Positions 7,182 to 14,709 are shown, counted from the stretch's first letter. The stretch is 15,401 bases of DNA from Bdellovibrio sp. (GCA_017745015.1 JAGIAF010000019.1:6022-21422); one strand, 5' to 3'. The notes: a model not told the origin generated them from the letters alone. Made by a program: numbers and translations.

Positions 7182-8839
7182 TAGTCTTGTTTCAAATCAA
7201 AACCTTGTTTCTTGCGAATGAACGCTGGAACTTCCAAGTTTTGAGAAGAAAATGGCGAGCTCAATACTTCGCGAGCCATGCGACGAGCTTCATCCAATGA
7301 TTGTTGCTCATGGTCTACGTTCATAGACAATTGCTCAGGATTGTTGTGACGAGCTTTCAAGTCTTGGCTTTCTTTAAAAGCGCGCGCTTTTGCCAACAAC
7401 AAATCACGAGGAGAAACACCTGATTCAACTTGAGGTTGGATCGGAGTTGCAACTTCTTGCTGAGCTTGCACAGGAACTTGCGGCATCACGTTTTGAGCTG
7501 CTTGTTGAGCAACTTGCGGTGTCACAGCAGCTACTGGCGGAGTAACAACAGTTTCAGTTACCTGTTGCTGGGGTAACCCCGGAGTGACCGGAACTTCCAC
7601 TTGCTGATAAGTGTAGTTCATCACTTGGGACTGCACTGCCGCGATTGGCGGAAGTTCAACCTGAGGTGCTTGTGGCATCGCAGGCATAGTTGGCATTGCT
7701 GGCATTTGGAATTGAGGCATTTGCGGCATAGCTGGCATTTGTGGCATCTGAGGCATTTGCATGCCCATACCCATATTCATATTCATGTTTGGCATGTTGT
7801 TCATACCGAACTGAGCTGCATTTTGGTTCAAGAAATTTTGCATTTGGTTAACTTGAGCCATGTCGTTCACAAGTTTAACTTCGTGAGCATCAAAACCTGT
7901 TGCGATAACTGTTACGCGAACTTCTTCACCCATAGATTCGTCGATAACCGCACCGAAGATAATTTCTGCATCTTCATGAGCTGCTTCAGTGATCAATGTC
8001 GTCGCTTCGTTCACTTCATATAGAGACAATTCAGAACCACCCGTGATGTTAACGATGATGCCAGTTGCGCCATCAATTTTAACATTCTCAAGAAGTGGAG
8101 AAGAGATCGCTGCAGTTGCAGCTTCTACGGCGCGGTTGTCACCTTTCGCAGAACCAGTACCCATGATCGCGATACCTTTAGAAGACATAACTGTACGGAT
8201 GTCAGCGAAGTCCAAGTTGATCAAACCACGGATGTTGATCAAATCAGAGATACCTTTAACCGCTTGAAGAAGAACTTCGTCCGCTTTTTTGAAAGTATCC
8301 AATAGAGGAGTTTTTTCAGCAGCGATCGTCAAAAGTTTTTGGTTCGGGATCACGATCAATGTATCAACATTGTCTTTAAGTTCTTGAAGACCCGCATCAG
8401 CGTGTTTGCTGCGTTTTTTACCTTCGAACATGAATGGCTTAGTCACTACACCGATAGTCAAAGCGCCCAATTCGCGAGCGATTTTTGCTACGATTGGAGC
8501 ACCACCAGTACCCGTACCGCCGCCCATACCAGCAGTTACGAATACCATGTCTGAACCTTCAAGTTTTTCTACGATTTCATTGTAAGATTCAATCGCAGCG
8601 CGACGGCCTACGTCTGGATTTGCACCAGCGCCAAGACCTTTCGTCAAATCAAGACCCAATTGGATTTTGTTCGACGCTTTATTTGCATTCAATGCTTGGA
8701 TATCTGTGTTGGCAACGATGAACTCTACACCGCTCATTTCTGAAGCGATCATTGTCGAAACCGCGTTGCTACCGCCACCGCCTACGCCGACAACTTTAAT
8801 ATTTGCACCGATATTGATATTTTCTTCCAACTCAAACAT
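7181..8839 (-). CDS. ftsZ: Cell division protein FtsZ with an extended C-terminal linker
   Basis: FtsZ is the tubulin-like GTPase that polymerises into the division ring. The core (residues about 12-320) is well conserved: GGGGSNAV near residue 20, the tubulin signature GGGTGTG at 106-112, and the T7-loop segment NLDFADIR around 208-215 with Asp210 and Asp213. The product is 552 residues, against about 380-400 in many bacteria. The excess is a linker of about 200 residues, first Met/Asn/Pro/Gln-rich (346-392), then Pro/Gln/Val-rich. The end keeps a recognisable FtsA/ZipA-binding peptide (EVPAFIRKKQ, 536-545), so the reading frame is functional to the end. ATG at 8839 has GGAGGG just upstream. 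The 66-bp gap after ftsA contains a TATATA (8862-8867) that might be an extra promoter. Confidence 0.98.
   Translation of the reverse strand: MFELEENINIGANIKVVGVGGGGSNAVSTMIASEMSGVEFIVANTDIQALNANKASNKIQLGLDLTKGLGAGANPDVGRRAAIESYNEIVEKLEGSDMVFVTAGMGGGTGTGGAPIVAKIARELGALTIGVVTKPFMFEGKKRSKHADAGLQELKDNVDTLIVIPNQKLLTIAAEKTPLLDTFKKADEVLLQAVKGISDLINIRGLINLDFADIRTVMSSKGIAIMGTGSAKGDNRAVEAATAAISSPLLENVKIDGATGIIVNITGGSELSLYEVNEATTLITEAAHEDAEIIFGAVIDESMGEEVRVTVIATGFDAHEVKLVNDMAQVNQMQNFLNQNAAQFGMNNMPNMNMNMGMGMQMPQMPQMPAMPQMPQFQMPAMPTMPAMPQAPQVELPPIAAVQSQVMNYTYQQVEVPVTPGLPQQQVTETVVTPPVAAVTPQVAQQAAQNVMPQVPVQAQQEVATPIQPQVESGVSPRDLLLAKARAFKESQDLKARHNNPEQLSMNVDHEQQSLDEARRMAREVLSSPFSSQNLEVPAFIRKKQGFDLKQD
7664..7804 (-). 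repeat. Low-complexity Met/Pro/Gln repeats in the ftsZ linker
   Basis: This part of ftsZ codes for residues 346-392, built from units such as MPQMPQ, MPAMPQ, MNMNMG and MPTMPA. At DNA level it appears as imperfect tandem copies of a 9-base unit resembling GGCATTTGT on the + strand. Such DNA can change length by slippage, so linker length may vary between strains. It is part of the FtsZ coding region. Confidence 0.8.
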
Positions 8840-8905
8840 TTGTCCCTCCTCGACAGAAGTTTATATACAGAGGCCTCCAGCCCCCACCGAGTAAATCTTT
8901 AAAAA

Positions 8906-10168
8906 CTAAAATACCTTTTCGAACATTTCCTTAAGACGCTTCGTCAAGCCATTCAAGGACTCGCCGATGTTAATCTCAAGGTCTTGCGAGTTATGGTGAC
9001 CCATCATCAAATCTTTTCTTTGCGACAAACCATACTGCAAAAGACCAACTGCTGCTGAGAACTCACCTGATTTCACAACATCAGTCAGACCACCGATTTC
9101 CAGAGGCGCACCTCTGCGAACCGGAATATCAAAAATAAACTCACCCATCTCAATCAAACCGTCGAGCTGGCTTGCACCGCCCGTCAGCACGATACCTGAA
9201 CCCAACATCGGCATAACACCGCTCATGCGGATATCATTCGCGATAAGGTTCAAAGTCTCTTCAGCACGAGCTTCAATAACGTCCGCAAGATCCTTACGAG
9301 GGATCACGCGAGCTTTACGTCCGCCCACACCTTCAACTTCGATAGTCTCATTTTCATTAACCATGGACGCCATAGCGCAACCATGTTTTTTCTTAAGTAC
9401 TTCCGCCGCGAACTGTGGAGTTCTTAAACCCACCGCCACGTCGTGTGTAAAGTGCGAGCCACCCACTGGAATAATAGAAGAGTGAGCTACGCTGCCGTTT
9501 ACAAAGTAAAGAGCGTTGCAAGTACCGCCACCCATATCAACAACCACAACGCCCAAGTTTTTCTCGTCATTAGAGATAACTGCTGTTGAAGATGCCAATT
9601 GAGACAGAACGAGGCCGGCGATTTTCAATCCTGCTTTTTCAACACATTTCACAGTGTTGTTCACCGCAGATTGGCTGCCCGTTACGATATGAACTTGCGC
9701 TTCCAAGCGAATGCCTGACATGCCAACTGGATCCGTGATCCCGTCTTGGCCGTCGACTTTGAATTCTCTTGGAAGGATATGCAAAACAGTGCGATCCGTA
9801 GGAACAGCGACAGCTTTTGCTGCCTCAATCACGCGGTCAATTTCAGACGGCGTCACTTCGCGATTCTTGATCGCGACCATTCCTTTTGAATCAAATGAAG
9901 AGATATGTGTGCCAGATACGCCGACCCAAACTTCGGATACGGAGTAGCCTGACATTAATTCAGCTTCTTCTTTTGCTTTTTTAATTGAATCAGTGGTCGC
10001 TTCAATATTAACGACGACACCTTGGCGGATGCCTGTATTAGGAGCTGTACCAACTCCCGCGACTTCGATTTTTCCCTCTGGATTGACTGTTCCGATAACG
10101 AAACAAACTTTGGTAGAACCAATATCTAAACCAGCCAATACCGGAGCTTTCGGTTTTGATGTACTCAT
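8906..10168 (-). CDS. ftsA: Cell division protein FtsA
   Basis: FtsA is the actin-like ATPase that anchors FtsZ filaments to the inner membrane and recruits later divisome proteins. The 420-residue product has the usual length. Visible motifs: phosphate-1 GLDIGSTK (13-20), the 1C subdomain with the SHS2 region (about 85-160), phosphate-2 VVVDMGGGT (208-216), and the adenosine motif LTGGASQL (328-335). The last 15 residues (GLTKRLKEMFEKVF) form the basic amphipathic membrane-targeting helix expected of FtsA. ATG at 10168 has GAGG 8 bases upstream and AAGG immediately before it. Upstream of the start lies a 122-bp structured gap after ftsQ that may control its translation; downstream a 66-bp gap leads to ftsZ. 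Confidence 0.97.
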   Translation of the reverse strand: MSTSKPKAPVLAGLDIGSTKVCFVIGTVNPEGKIEVAGVGTAPNTGIRQGVVVNIEATTDSIKKAKEEAELMSGYSVSEVWVGVSGTHISSFDSKGMVAIKNREVTPSEIDRVIEAAKAVAVPTDRTVLHILPREFKVDGQDGITDPVGMSGIRLEAQVHIVTGSQSAVNNTVKCVEKAGLKIAGLVLSQLASSTAVISNDEKNLGVVVVDMGGGTCNALYFVNGSVAHSSIIPVGGSHFTHDVAVGLRTPQFAAEVLKKKHGCAMASMVNENETIEVEGVGGRKARVIPRKDLADVIEARAEETLNLIANDIRMSGVMPMLGSGIVLTGGASQLDGLIEMGEFIFDIPVRRGAPLEIGGLTDVVKSGEFSAAVGLLQYGLSQRKDLMMGHHNSQDLEINIGESLNGLTKRLKEMFEKVF

Positions 10169-10290
10169 CCTTAAGTCCTCGCGGATGCCTAAACTAGTAG
10201 CAAACTTCTGGAAAGACCGACGAACAAAATCATTTTATTCGATTTGAGTCGAACGCGAGCTCGACTTTAGATGGTCTTCCAGACTTAAGC
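10169..10290 (-). promoter_or_regulatory. Structured ftsQ-ftsA intergenic RNA, possible control of ftsA translation
   Basis: Three helices can form a three-way junction: P1 pairs 10207-10218 with 10273-10283 (one bulged base), P2 is the hairpin 10221-10241, P3 is the hairpin 10247-10266 (AGTCGA/TCGACT). In P2 one pair is C-A mismatched on the + strand but G-U in the - strand RNA, as expected if the transcript folds. In addition CTTAAGTC at 10170-10177 (overlapping the AAGG next to the ftsA start) is the exact complement of GACTTAAG at 10282-10289, just after the ftsQ stop. That pairing would mask the ftsA ribosome site and overlaps P1 by two bases. The fold is read by eye and its function is inference. 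Confidence 0.45.
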
Positions 10291-11037
10291 TTAGGGATCC
10301 TTACGCAACCTGACAAGGACTTTCTTTGACAGATTCGCATCTATGACGCGCGCGTCAAATTGGCGATTCTCGAGATAATCAACGACTTTACTCACACGTG
10401 CAGCTTTCAAAGCGACTTGATCATCACCGATTTTCACTTGAATTCCGGATTTGATCATCGTCATCCAAAAGCCTTCTTTTCCGTCATAACGAATTTCAGA
10501 AATCGTTTTACGGCTGAACTTTCCATCGGCAGGAATTTCTTCGATCACTTCCACTGCTTTTTTTCTAAGCTCATTTTTCGCGGCGAAATTATCGCCTTCA
10601 AGGATTGCAACATCGGGAGCTTGCTTTGCTTCCACCGGCGCCAAGAAACTTCCATCCTTGATAATCGGCAAAAGTTTTCCAGCCTTACCCATATATAGAA
10701 GCTTCACTTCATAGGGTTTTACTTTGAGTGATAGCGTCGCCGGCCAAGAGCGCGAGATCATCGCACTCTCGATCCAATCAAATTCTTTGGCTTCTTTAGA
10801 GACCGTCTTAAGTTTGATATTCCAAAGAGAAACGTCTTTATATTTCGCAAGGGCCGCTTCTAAAGCATCAACATTCGGTTTCAAGAATTGCTCTTGCCCC
10901 GCTGAAGGATTCTCCAACACGACTTCAATTCTTTGAATATTAAAAAAACCATTTTTATTCAGATAGAAAAGAGTTCCAGCCAAAGAAGCAGGCAAAATGA
11001 TGAAACCAAAAATAAGTTTTATAACCAGCTTCTTCAC
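10291..11037 (-). CDS. ftsQ: Cell division protein FtsQ (DivIB-type)
   Basis: A 248-residue bitopic membrane protein with a short basic cytoplasmic start, one membrane segment (about residues 5-26) and a periplasmic part. The POTRA-like domain begins at FFNIQRIEVV (31-40), followed by a beta-rich FtsQ domain including WIESAMISRSWPATLSLKV, the typical W-P-x-x-L-x-[VI] pattern of FtsQ/DivIB. FtsQ links the cytoplasmic ring to the septal peptidoglycan machinery via FtsB/FtsL. Sequence conservation is weak in this family, but position directly before ftsA and ftsZ makes the assignment firm. The start is GTG with GGAG 10 bases upstream. No mur or ddl gene lies upstream; the next gene is divergent. 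Confidence 0.9.
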   Translation of the reverse strand: MKKLVIKLIFGFIILPASLAGTLFYLNKNGFFNIQRIEVVLENPSAGQEQFLKPNVDALEAALAKYKDVSLWNIKLKTVSKEAKEFDWIESAMISRSWPATLSLKVKPYEVKLLYMGKAGKLLPIIKDGSFLAPVEAKQAPDVAILEGDNFAAKNELRKKAVEVIEEIPADGKFSRKTISEIRYDGKEGFWMTMIKSGIQVKIGDDQVALKAARVSKVVDYLENRQFDARVIDANLSKKVLVRLRKDP

Positions 11038-11073
11038 AACAAAAACACTCCACAGACCAAGACGAACCTATGT

Positions 11074-11103
11074 ACTAAAGCCTATCAATAATAATTCGGT
11101 CAA
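11074..11103 (-). promoter_or_regulatory. Candidate promoter of the ftsQ-ftsA-ftsZ unit
   Basis: On the - strand TTGACC (11098-11103) and TTTAGT (11074-11079) are spaced by 18 bp, 37 bp before the ftsQ start. Because the upstream neighbour is divergent, a promoter must lie in this gap or inside that neighbour. This is the best match I see, but the -10 box fits only four of six positions. Confidence 0.35.
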
Positions 11104-11174
11104 TGAACCACTCTGCGTACTCTAAGGAAAAACCAGGACCAAGGATGGGGCATTCTCCTCCTCCCCGGGAAGAA

Positions 11175-11204
11175 TTGTTACAAACTTGAAGGTTGAGCTA
11201 TATA
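11175..11204 (+). promoter_or_regulatory. Candidate promoter of the chemoreceptor gene
   Basis: TTGTTA (11175-11180) and TATATA (11199-11204) are 18 bp apart. The start of transcription would be near 11211, leaving AGGTG (11226-11230) and the ATG at 11238 in a leader of about 27 bases. This also shows why the longer reading from TTG at 11193 is unlikely. No flagellar-type (FliA) promoter pattern was seen. Confidence 0.4.
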
Positions 11205-11237
11205 GTTACGCCCCCCTCCACCGATAGGTGTACCGCT

Positions 11238-12755
11238 ATGAAATTTGGAACAAAAATCATTCTTAATATCGCAGTATCCAGTCTTGTGTGCACACTTGCC
11301 GCAGTGGCAATTTCATCATCCAAGATCCACCTTCAAGGGCGTACGCAACTGGTAGAAAAGTCCCAAGCGATTCTATCGCGTCTGGAGGCGATTCGTTCTT
11401 ACATCGCAACTCAAGGTGGCCTCGAGGATGATATTGCTTTAGCGACTTCCAGGTACCCAGATGGAAAACTTCCCGAAGAATTCCAAAGTCGCATTCTTCA
11501 TAAGGTTCCTATTTTCGCTTCGATCAAAGTGGGTTTTGCCGATTCACAAAAAGATAACTATACGTTCCGCGTATTTTCGAAAGAACCTCGTCGCACTGAA
11601 AACAAGGCCTCTCTTTCTGAAGAAGAAATCTTAAAACGCTTCGATGCAGATCCAGCCTTGAAAGAAATCGTTGAAGGCGACGACCACAAAGTCACAGTAT
11701 ACCGTCCCGTTCGTCTTTCTGAAGCACAAGGTTGTTTGCTTTGCCATGGTGACCCTGCAAATTCACCTTGGAAAAACGGCAAAGACATTTTGGGCTTCCC
11801 AATGGAGAATTGGAAAGACAACCGACTTCACGGCGTCTTTGCTGTGACCTCGACAACGTCAGAAGTTAAAGCAGCTGCAAATGGCGCTTCCATTTCTATC
11901 TTAGGATGGACGACACTCATCTCTGCAATGATCTTAGCGATCTCTTATCTATTCTTGCGCAAACCTCTGAGCAATCTCCTGGCAGCCATCAGCCAATTGA
12001 ATACAGCAGGTACACAAGTTTCCACAACCAGCTCTGAGATTTTGGCTTCCAGTCAAAATCTAACACAGTCTTCTGTTAAAGCTGCCGCCTCTATTGAAGA
12101 AACCTCTGCATCCACAGAAGAAATCTCCAGCATGGTGAAACGAAATAGCGAACATGCCGCTCAGGCCATGGATCTTGCAAAGAAAGCTTCAGAAAAAGCT
12201 CATATCGGCGAGCAAGAAGTTCGTAAACTGACGACCTCTATGGAAGATATCTCTGCAAGCTCTAAGAAAATCGAAGAGATCATCACGGTGATCGACGACA
12301 TCGCCTTCCAAACGAACTTACTGGCATTGAATGCTTCCGTTGAAGCCGCTCGCGCTGGCGATCACGGTAAAGGCTTCGCAGTTGTTGCTGAAGCAGTTCG
12401 CAGCTTGGCGCAAAGAAGTGCGACTTCTGCAAAAGAAATTTCCAATTTAATTAATGAAAGTACTCAAAAAGTTGAACACGGTCATGAAGTGGTTCGTTCC
12501 AGCGAAGCCTCCTTAAAAGAGATCGTGATGACGATTGAGCAGCTTTCAAACCTGAACACGGAGATCTCGACAGCAAGTGCTGAACAAGAACTCGGCGTTG
12601 GACAAATCAACCAAGCGTTGTCTGAGATGGAAAAGATCACGCAAAACAACTCCGCCTCAGCAGAAGAATGTTCTGCTGCCTCTGAAGAGTTGAACAATCA
12701 GTCACAAGTAATGAAGACGGTCGTAGAAAACCTCACGAAGCTGGTTGCGGGATAG
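11238..12755 (+). CDS. Methyl-accepting chemotaxis protein with a CxxCH (Tll0287-like) sensor domain
   Basis: A 505-residue chemoreceptor. Membrane segments lie at about 6-27 and 217-240, enclosing a periplasmic sensor of about 190 residues. The sensor contains CLLCHG (Cys166, Cys169, His170), the covalent haem c motif, in the setting (YRPVRLSEAQG before, LHGVFAVTST after) typical of the Tll0287-like/DUF3365 family. It may therefore sense redox state or a haem-binding gas; the ligand is inference. The cytoplasmic part is a long methyl-accepting coiled coil with the conserved CheA/CheW-binding hairpin tip at about 352-396 (DDIAFQTNLLALNASVEAAR). No clear HAMP domain and no C-terminal CheR-tether pentapeptide are visible. 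I chose ATG at 11238, with AGGTG 7 bases upstream. It is divergent from ftsQ. Confidence 0.92.
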   Translation: MKFGTKIILNIAVSSLVCTLAAVAISSSKIHLQGRTQLVEKSQAILSRLEAIRSYIATQGGLEDDIALATSRYPDGKLPEEFQSRILHKVPIFASIKVGFADSQKDNYTFRVFSKEPRRTENKASLSEEEILKRFDADPALKEIVEGDDHKVTVYRPVRLSEAQGCLLCHGDPANSPWKNGKDILGFPMENWKDNRLHGVFAVTSTTSEVKAAANGASISILGWTTLISAMILAISYLFLRKPLSNLLAAISQLNTAGTQVSTTSSEILASSQNLTQSSVKAAASIEETSASTEEISSMVKRNSEHAAQAMDLAKKASEKAHIGEQEVRKLTTSMEDISASSKKIEEIITVIDDIAFQTNLLALNASVEAARAGDHGKGFAVVAEAVRSLAQRSATSAKEISNLINESTQKVEHGHEVVRSSEASLKEIVMTIEQLSNLNTEISTASAEQELGVGQINQALSEMEKITQNNSASAEECSAASEELNNQSQVMKTVVENLTKLVAG

Positions 12756-12783
12756 CCTTTGTAAACCTTACATGAGGCCCATT

Positions 12784-12806
12784 TCTGACCTCACTTTGAG
12801 GTCAGA
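12784..12806. other. Perfect 10-bp hairpin after the chemoreceptor gene
   Basis: TCTGACCTCA (12784-12793) and TGAGGTCAGA (12797-12806) form a perfect stem with a 3-base loop. It lies 28 bp after the chemoreceptor stop. It may be its terminator, but no T-rich tract follows on either strand, so it could equally be an operator for the regulator gene that begins 40 bp downstream. Confidence 0.5.
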
Positions 12807-12821
12807 TCGTTAGCGAAAAAC

Positions 12822-12848
12822 CATGAGACGGGCTATACCCGTCTCATG
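12822..12848. promoter_or_regulatory. Palindrome containing the start codon of the TIGR02147-type gene
   Basis: CATGAGACGGG (12822-12832) and CCCGTCTCATG (12838-12848) are perfect inverted repeats of 11 bp around a 5-base loop, CTATA. The last three bases are the ATG of the regulator gene. No Shine-Dalgarno sequence is present. The loop and the CCC after it give TATACC, a possible -10 box that would make the mRNA nearly leaderless. The palindrome could be an autoregulatory operator or an RNA hairpin that hides the start. Confidence 0.5.
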
Positions 12849-13634
12849 CAAAAAGACAAAGATTCAAACCTAGAACAATTTCGCGGAGCTCTTCAAAGAG
12901 AATTCATCGAGCGCGCACAAAAGAATCCAGCCTACTCGCTGCGAGCTTTTGCTAAGAATCTCGGAATTGATCAATCTTTCCTTTCTAAGGTTCTTAAAGG
13001 TCAGCGTCCCATTACGGCAAATCTGGTTGCGACCATCGGCCCCAAGCTGGGCCTAAAACCCCAACAGGTTAAGAAACTCTTCACCGCTGGCACTGCGGCC
13101 ATGCCTAACTTCCTTTCTCTGACTGACGATGAGTTCGATCATCTTTCTGAATGGCATCACTTCGCAATTCTGGAGCTTTCAAAAACAGAGAGCTTCGATC
13201 CGTCACCTAAAAAAATCGCTCAAAGACTTGGGCTGCATATTGAAGAAGTTCGCGCCGCCCTTTCACGTCTTGAGAGATTGGGTTTTGTTCGAATTGTGGA
13301 TGGTAAGTTTCAAGTTCTTGCACCGAATACCACATGGACTAATACATCGACTTCATCAGAAGCGCGCCGGCAGTTCCAAAAGAAACTGCTCACGAAAGGC
13401 TTGGAGGCCATTGAGGACACTCCATTTGATCTTCGTGAAAACGGCTCCCTGACTGTGGCTATCAATAAAAAGCGACTTCCTGAATTTAAAGAAAAACTAA
13501 GACTCATGAGAAAAGAACTGGCCGACTTTTTTCAAGAGGACAACGAACCGGGACTTGATGAGGTTTATCAACTCACGGTGGCACTCTTTCCTTTAACTAA
13601 AATTAAAAATGAAAAACATGGAGTAGAACAATGA
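12846..13634 (+). CDS. TIGR02147-family DNA-binding regulator
   Basis: A 262-residue protein. An N-terminal helix-turn-helix (about residues 30-80, SLRAFAKNLGIDQSFLSKVL then GLKPQQVKKLF) is followed by a winged-helix region (about 118-155, KKIAQRLGLHIEEVRAALSR then LGFVRI) and a C-terminal domain ending in EVYQLTVALFPLTK, close to the signature of the TIGR02147 family. This family is expanded in Bdellovibrio and Fibrobacter; members are thought to be transcription regulators, usually next to genes for secreted proteins. The ATG sits in a perfect palindrome with no ribosome site; the N-terminus fits the family, so I keep this start. It overlaps the next gene by 4 bp (ATGA). Confidence 0.85.
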   Translation: MQKDKDSNLEQFRGALQREFIERAQKNPAYSLRAFAKNLGIDQSFLSKVLKGQRPITANLVATIGPKLGLKPQQVKKLFTAGTAAMPNFLSLTDDEFDHLSEWHHFAILELSKTESFDPSPKKIAQRLGLHIEEVRAALSRLERLGFVRIVDGKFQVLAPNTTWTNTSTSSEARRQFQKKLLTKGLEAIEDTPFDLRENGSLTVAINKKRLPEFKEKLRLMRKELADFFQEDNEPGLDEVYQLTVALFPLTKIKNEKHGVEQ

Positions 13635-14698
13635 AACTAAAAGCACTATGCGCTTTAATTATTTTGACTGCGGCAACTCAAGCACATGCCAAATGGTTTT
13701 TCGGTGGCCACGATGGCAATGGCGGCGGCGGCTTCTGCAATCAAGGCGTATGCAAAACGGCAGCTGAAGCCGGCATTCAAATCAAAGGCGACTCGCAAAA
13801 TCCGAGTTACTGGATTTTACCGGGAGACGTCATTCAACAAGTGGAAGGCATTATCTCGGCTCTTCCATTTGGCCAAACGTATTTAAAAACAAAAACATTC
13901 GCAACGCCATCAACCTTCGTTGTTGCAGAGTCATTTAATTGGAATGCAATGAGAAGAATCAAAAATGACTATAAAGAGGTGATGGCGAAGAATAATTTTG
14001 CGAAGCCATCAGGTGAATTGGAGATTTTTGCCATCTCCGACTCTCGGTACACATATCTTTTACCTTCATTCTTTAAACTGAATAGCCGCCAAAAAGCCCT
14101 TATTCTGATTCATGAAGGAAATATCCGCGCAGGCCTTTCTTTGGCCAAGACTTTGGAGTTCGATAGCCTGTTGCTGAATTACTTGCAGGACCGCCAAGGA
14201 AACAATTTCGACTATCCAAGATTCCTTGGATCGCTTCAAGATATTGTAAGTCCCCGCGGAAGAGATTTGAACGACGATGCTAAAGTATTTGCGGCATTGG
14301 TCGATCACATCACAACAAAGTCAGGAAGAAATTTGTCCCTCGCGAATTTTAGAGATGACGGATACGACAATCTCAGTTTTTATCCAGATTCTCTTGCTGA
14401 AGTAGGTCGACTTGCCGTTGCTAAATCTGCAAGTGTCTTTGGCCCTCGTTTTTCAAAGATGTTTGGAGCTGCCCAAATGAGCCTCTTCCTCTCACATGGA
14501 GATTACTATAAATACGATGCCACTTCGATTTGCAAAGGTTTGGAATCAAAACCCGGTTTTCAAAAATGGCCTCTAGTGCTCGTAGAAAGTAAATCCGTTG
14601 TCGCTGCCGTTAATTGCGGACTGAAGTATAAAGACGGATACTATGGCGCCTTGAAGCTCGTCATAAACTATATTGATTTTGGAAATATCAAAGAATAG
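13631..14698 (+). CDS. Hypothetical secreted protein paired with the TIGR02147-type regulator
   Basis: A 355-residue protein that I cannot assign. It has a signal peptide (MKLKALCALIILTAATQAHA, cleavage before KW), then a glycine-rich segment (GGHDGNGGGGF, 25-35) with a close cysteine pair (FCNQGVC). Around residue 160 ALILIHEGNIR resembles the HE-containing helix of zincin-like folds, but the second His of HExxH is absent, so I do not call it a protease. The C-terminal half contains further cysteines (ICKGL, VNCGL). GGAG at 13620-13623 lies 7 bases before the ATG, and the start overlaps the regulator's stop, so the two are co-expressed. It may be an envelope or secreted factor whose expression the regulator controls; this is inference from context. 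Confidence 0.75.
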   Translation: MKLKALCALIILTAATQAHAKWFFGGHDGNGGGGFCNQGVCKTAAEAGIQIKGDSQNPSYWILPGDVIQQVEGIISALPFGQTYLKTKTFATPSTFVVAESFNWNAMRRIKNDYKEVMAKNNFAKPSGELEIFAISDSRYTYLLPSFFKLNSRQKALILIHEGNIRAGLSLAKTLEFDSLLLNYLQDRQGNNFDYPRFLGSLQDIVSPRGRDLNDDAKVFAALVDHITTKSGRNLSLANFRDDGYDNLSFYPDSLAEVGRLAVAKSASVFGPRFSKMFGAAQMSLFLSHGDYYKYDATSICKGLESKPGFQKWPLVLVESKSVVAAVNCGLKYKDGYYGALKLVINYIDFGNIKE

Positions 14699-14709
14699 CA
14701 AAATAGAAA

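Noticed and set aside
7664..7804. CRISPR-like or minisatellite array
   Set aside because: The repeats are in frame, short and imperfect, and encode the FtsZ linker; there are no spacers.
7601..8023. A 140-codon + strand frame rich in His, Trp and Leu
   Set aside because: It is the antisense shadow of the Met/Pro/Gln repeats in ftsZ; CAT-rich codons arise from complementing ATG-rich sequence.
13631..14698. Secreted zinc protease
   Set aside because: The HE in ALILIHEGNIR is not followed by the second His at the required spacing, so no HExxH zinc site exists.
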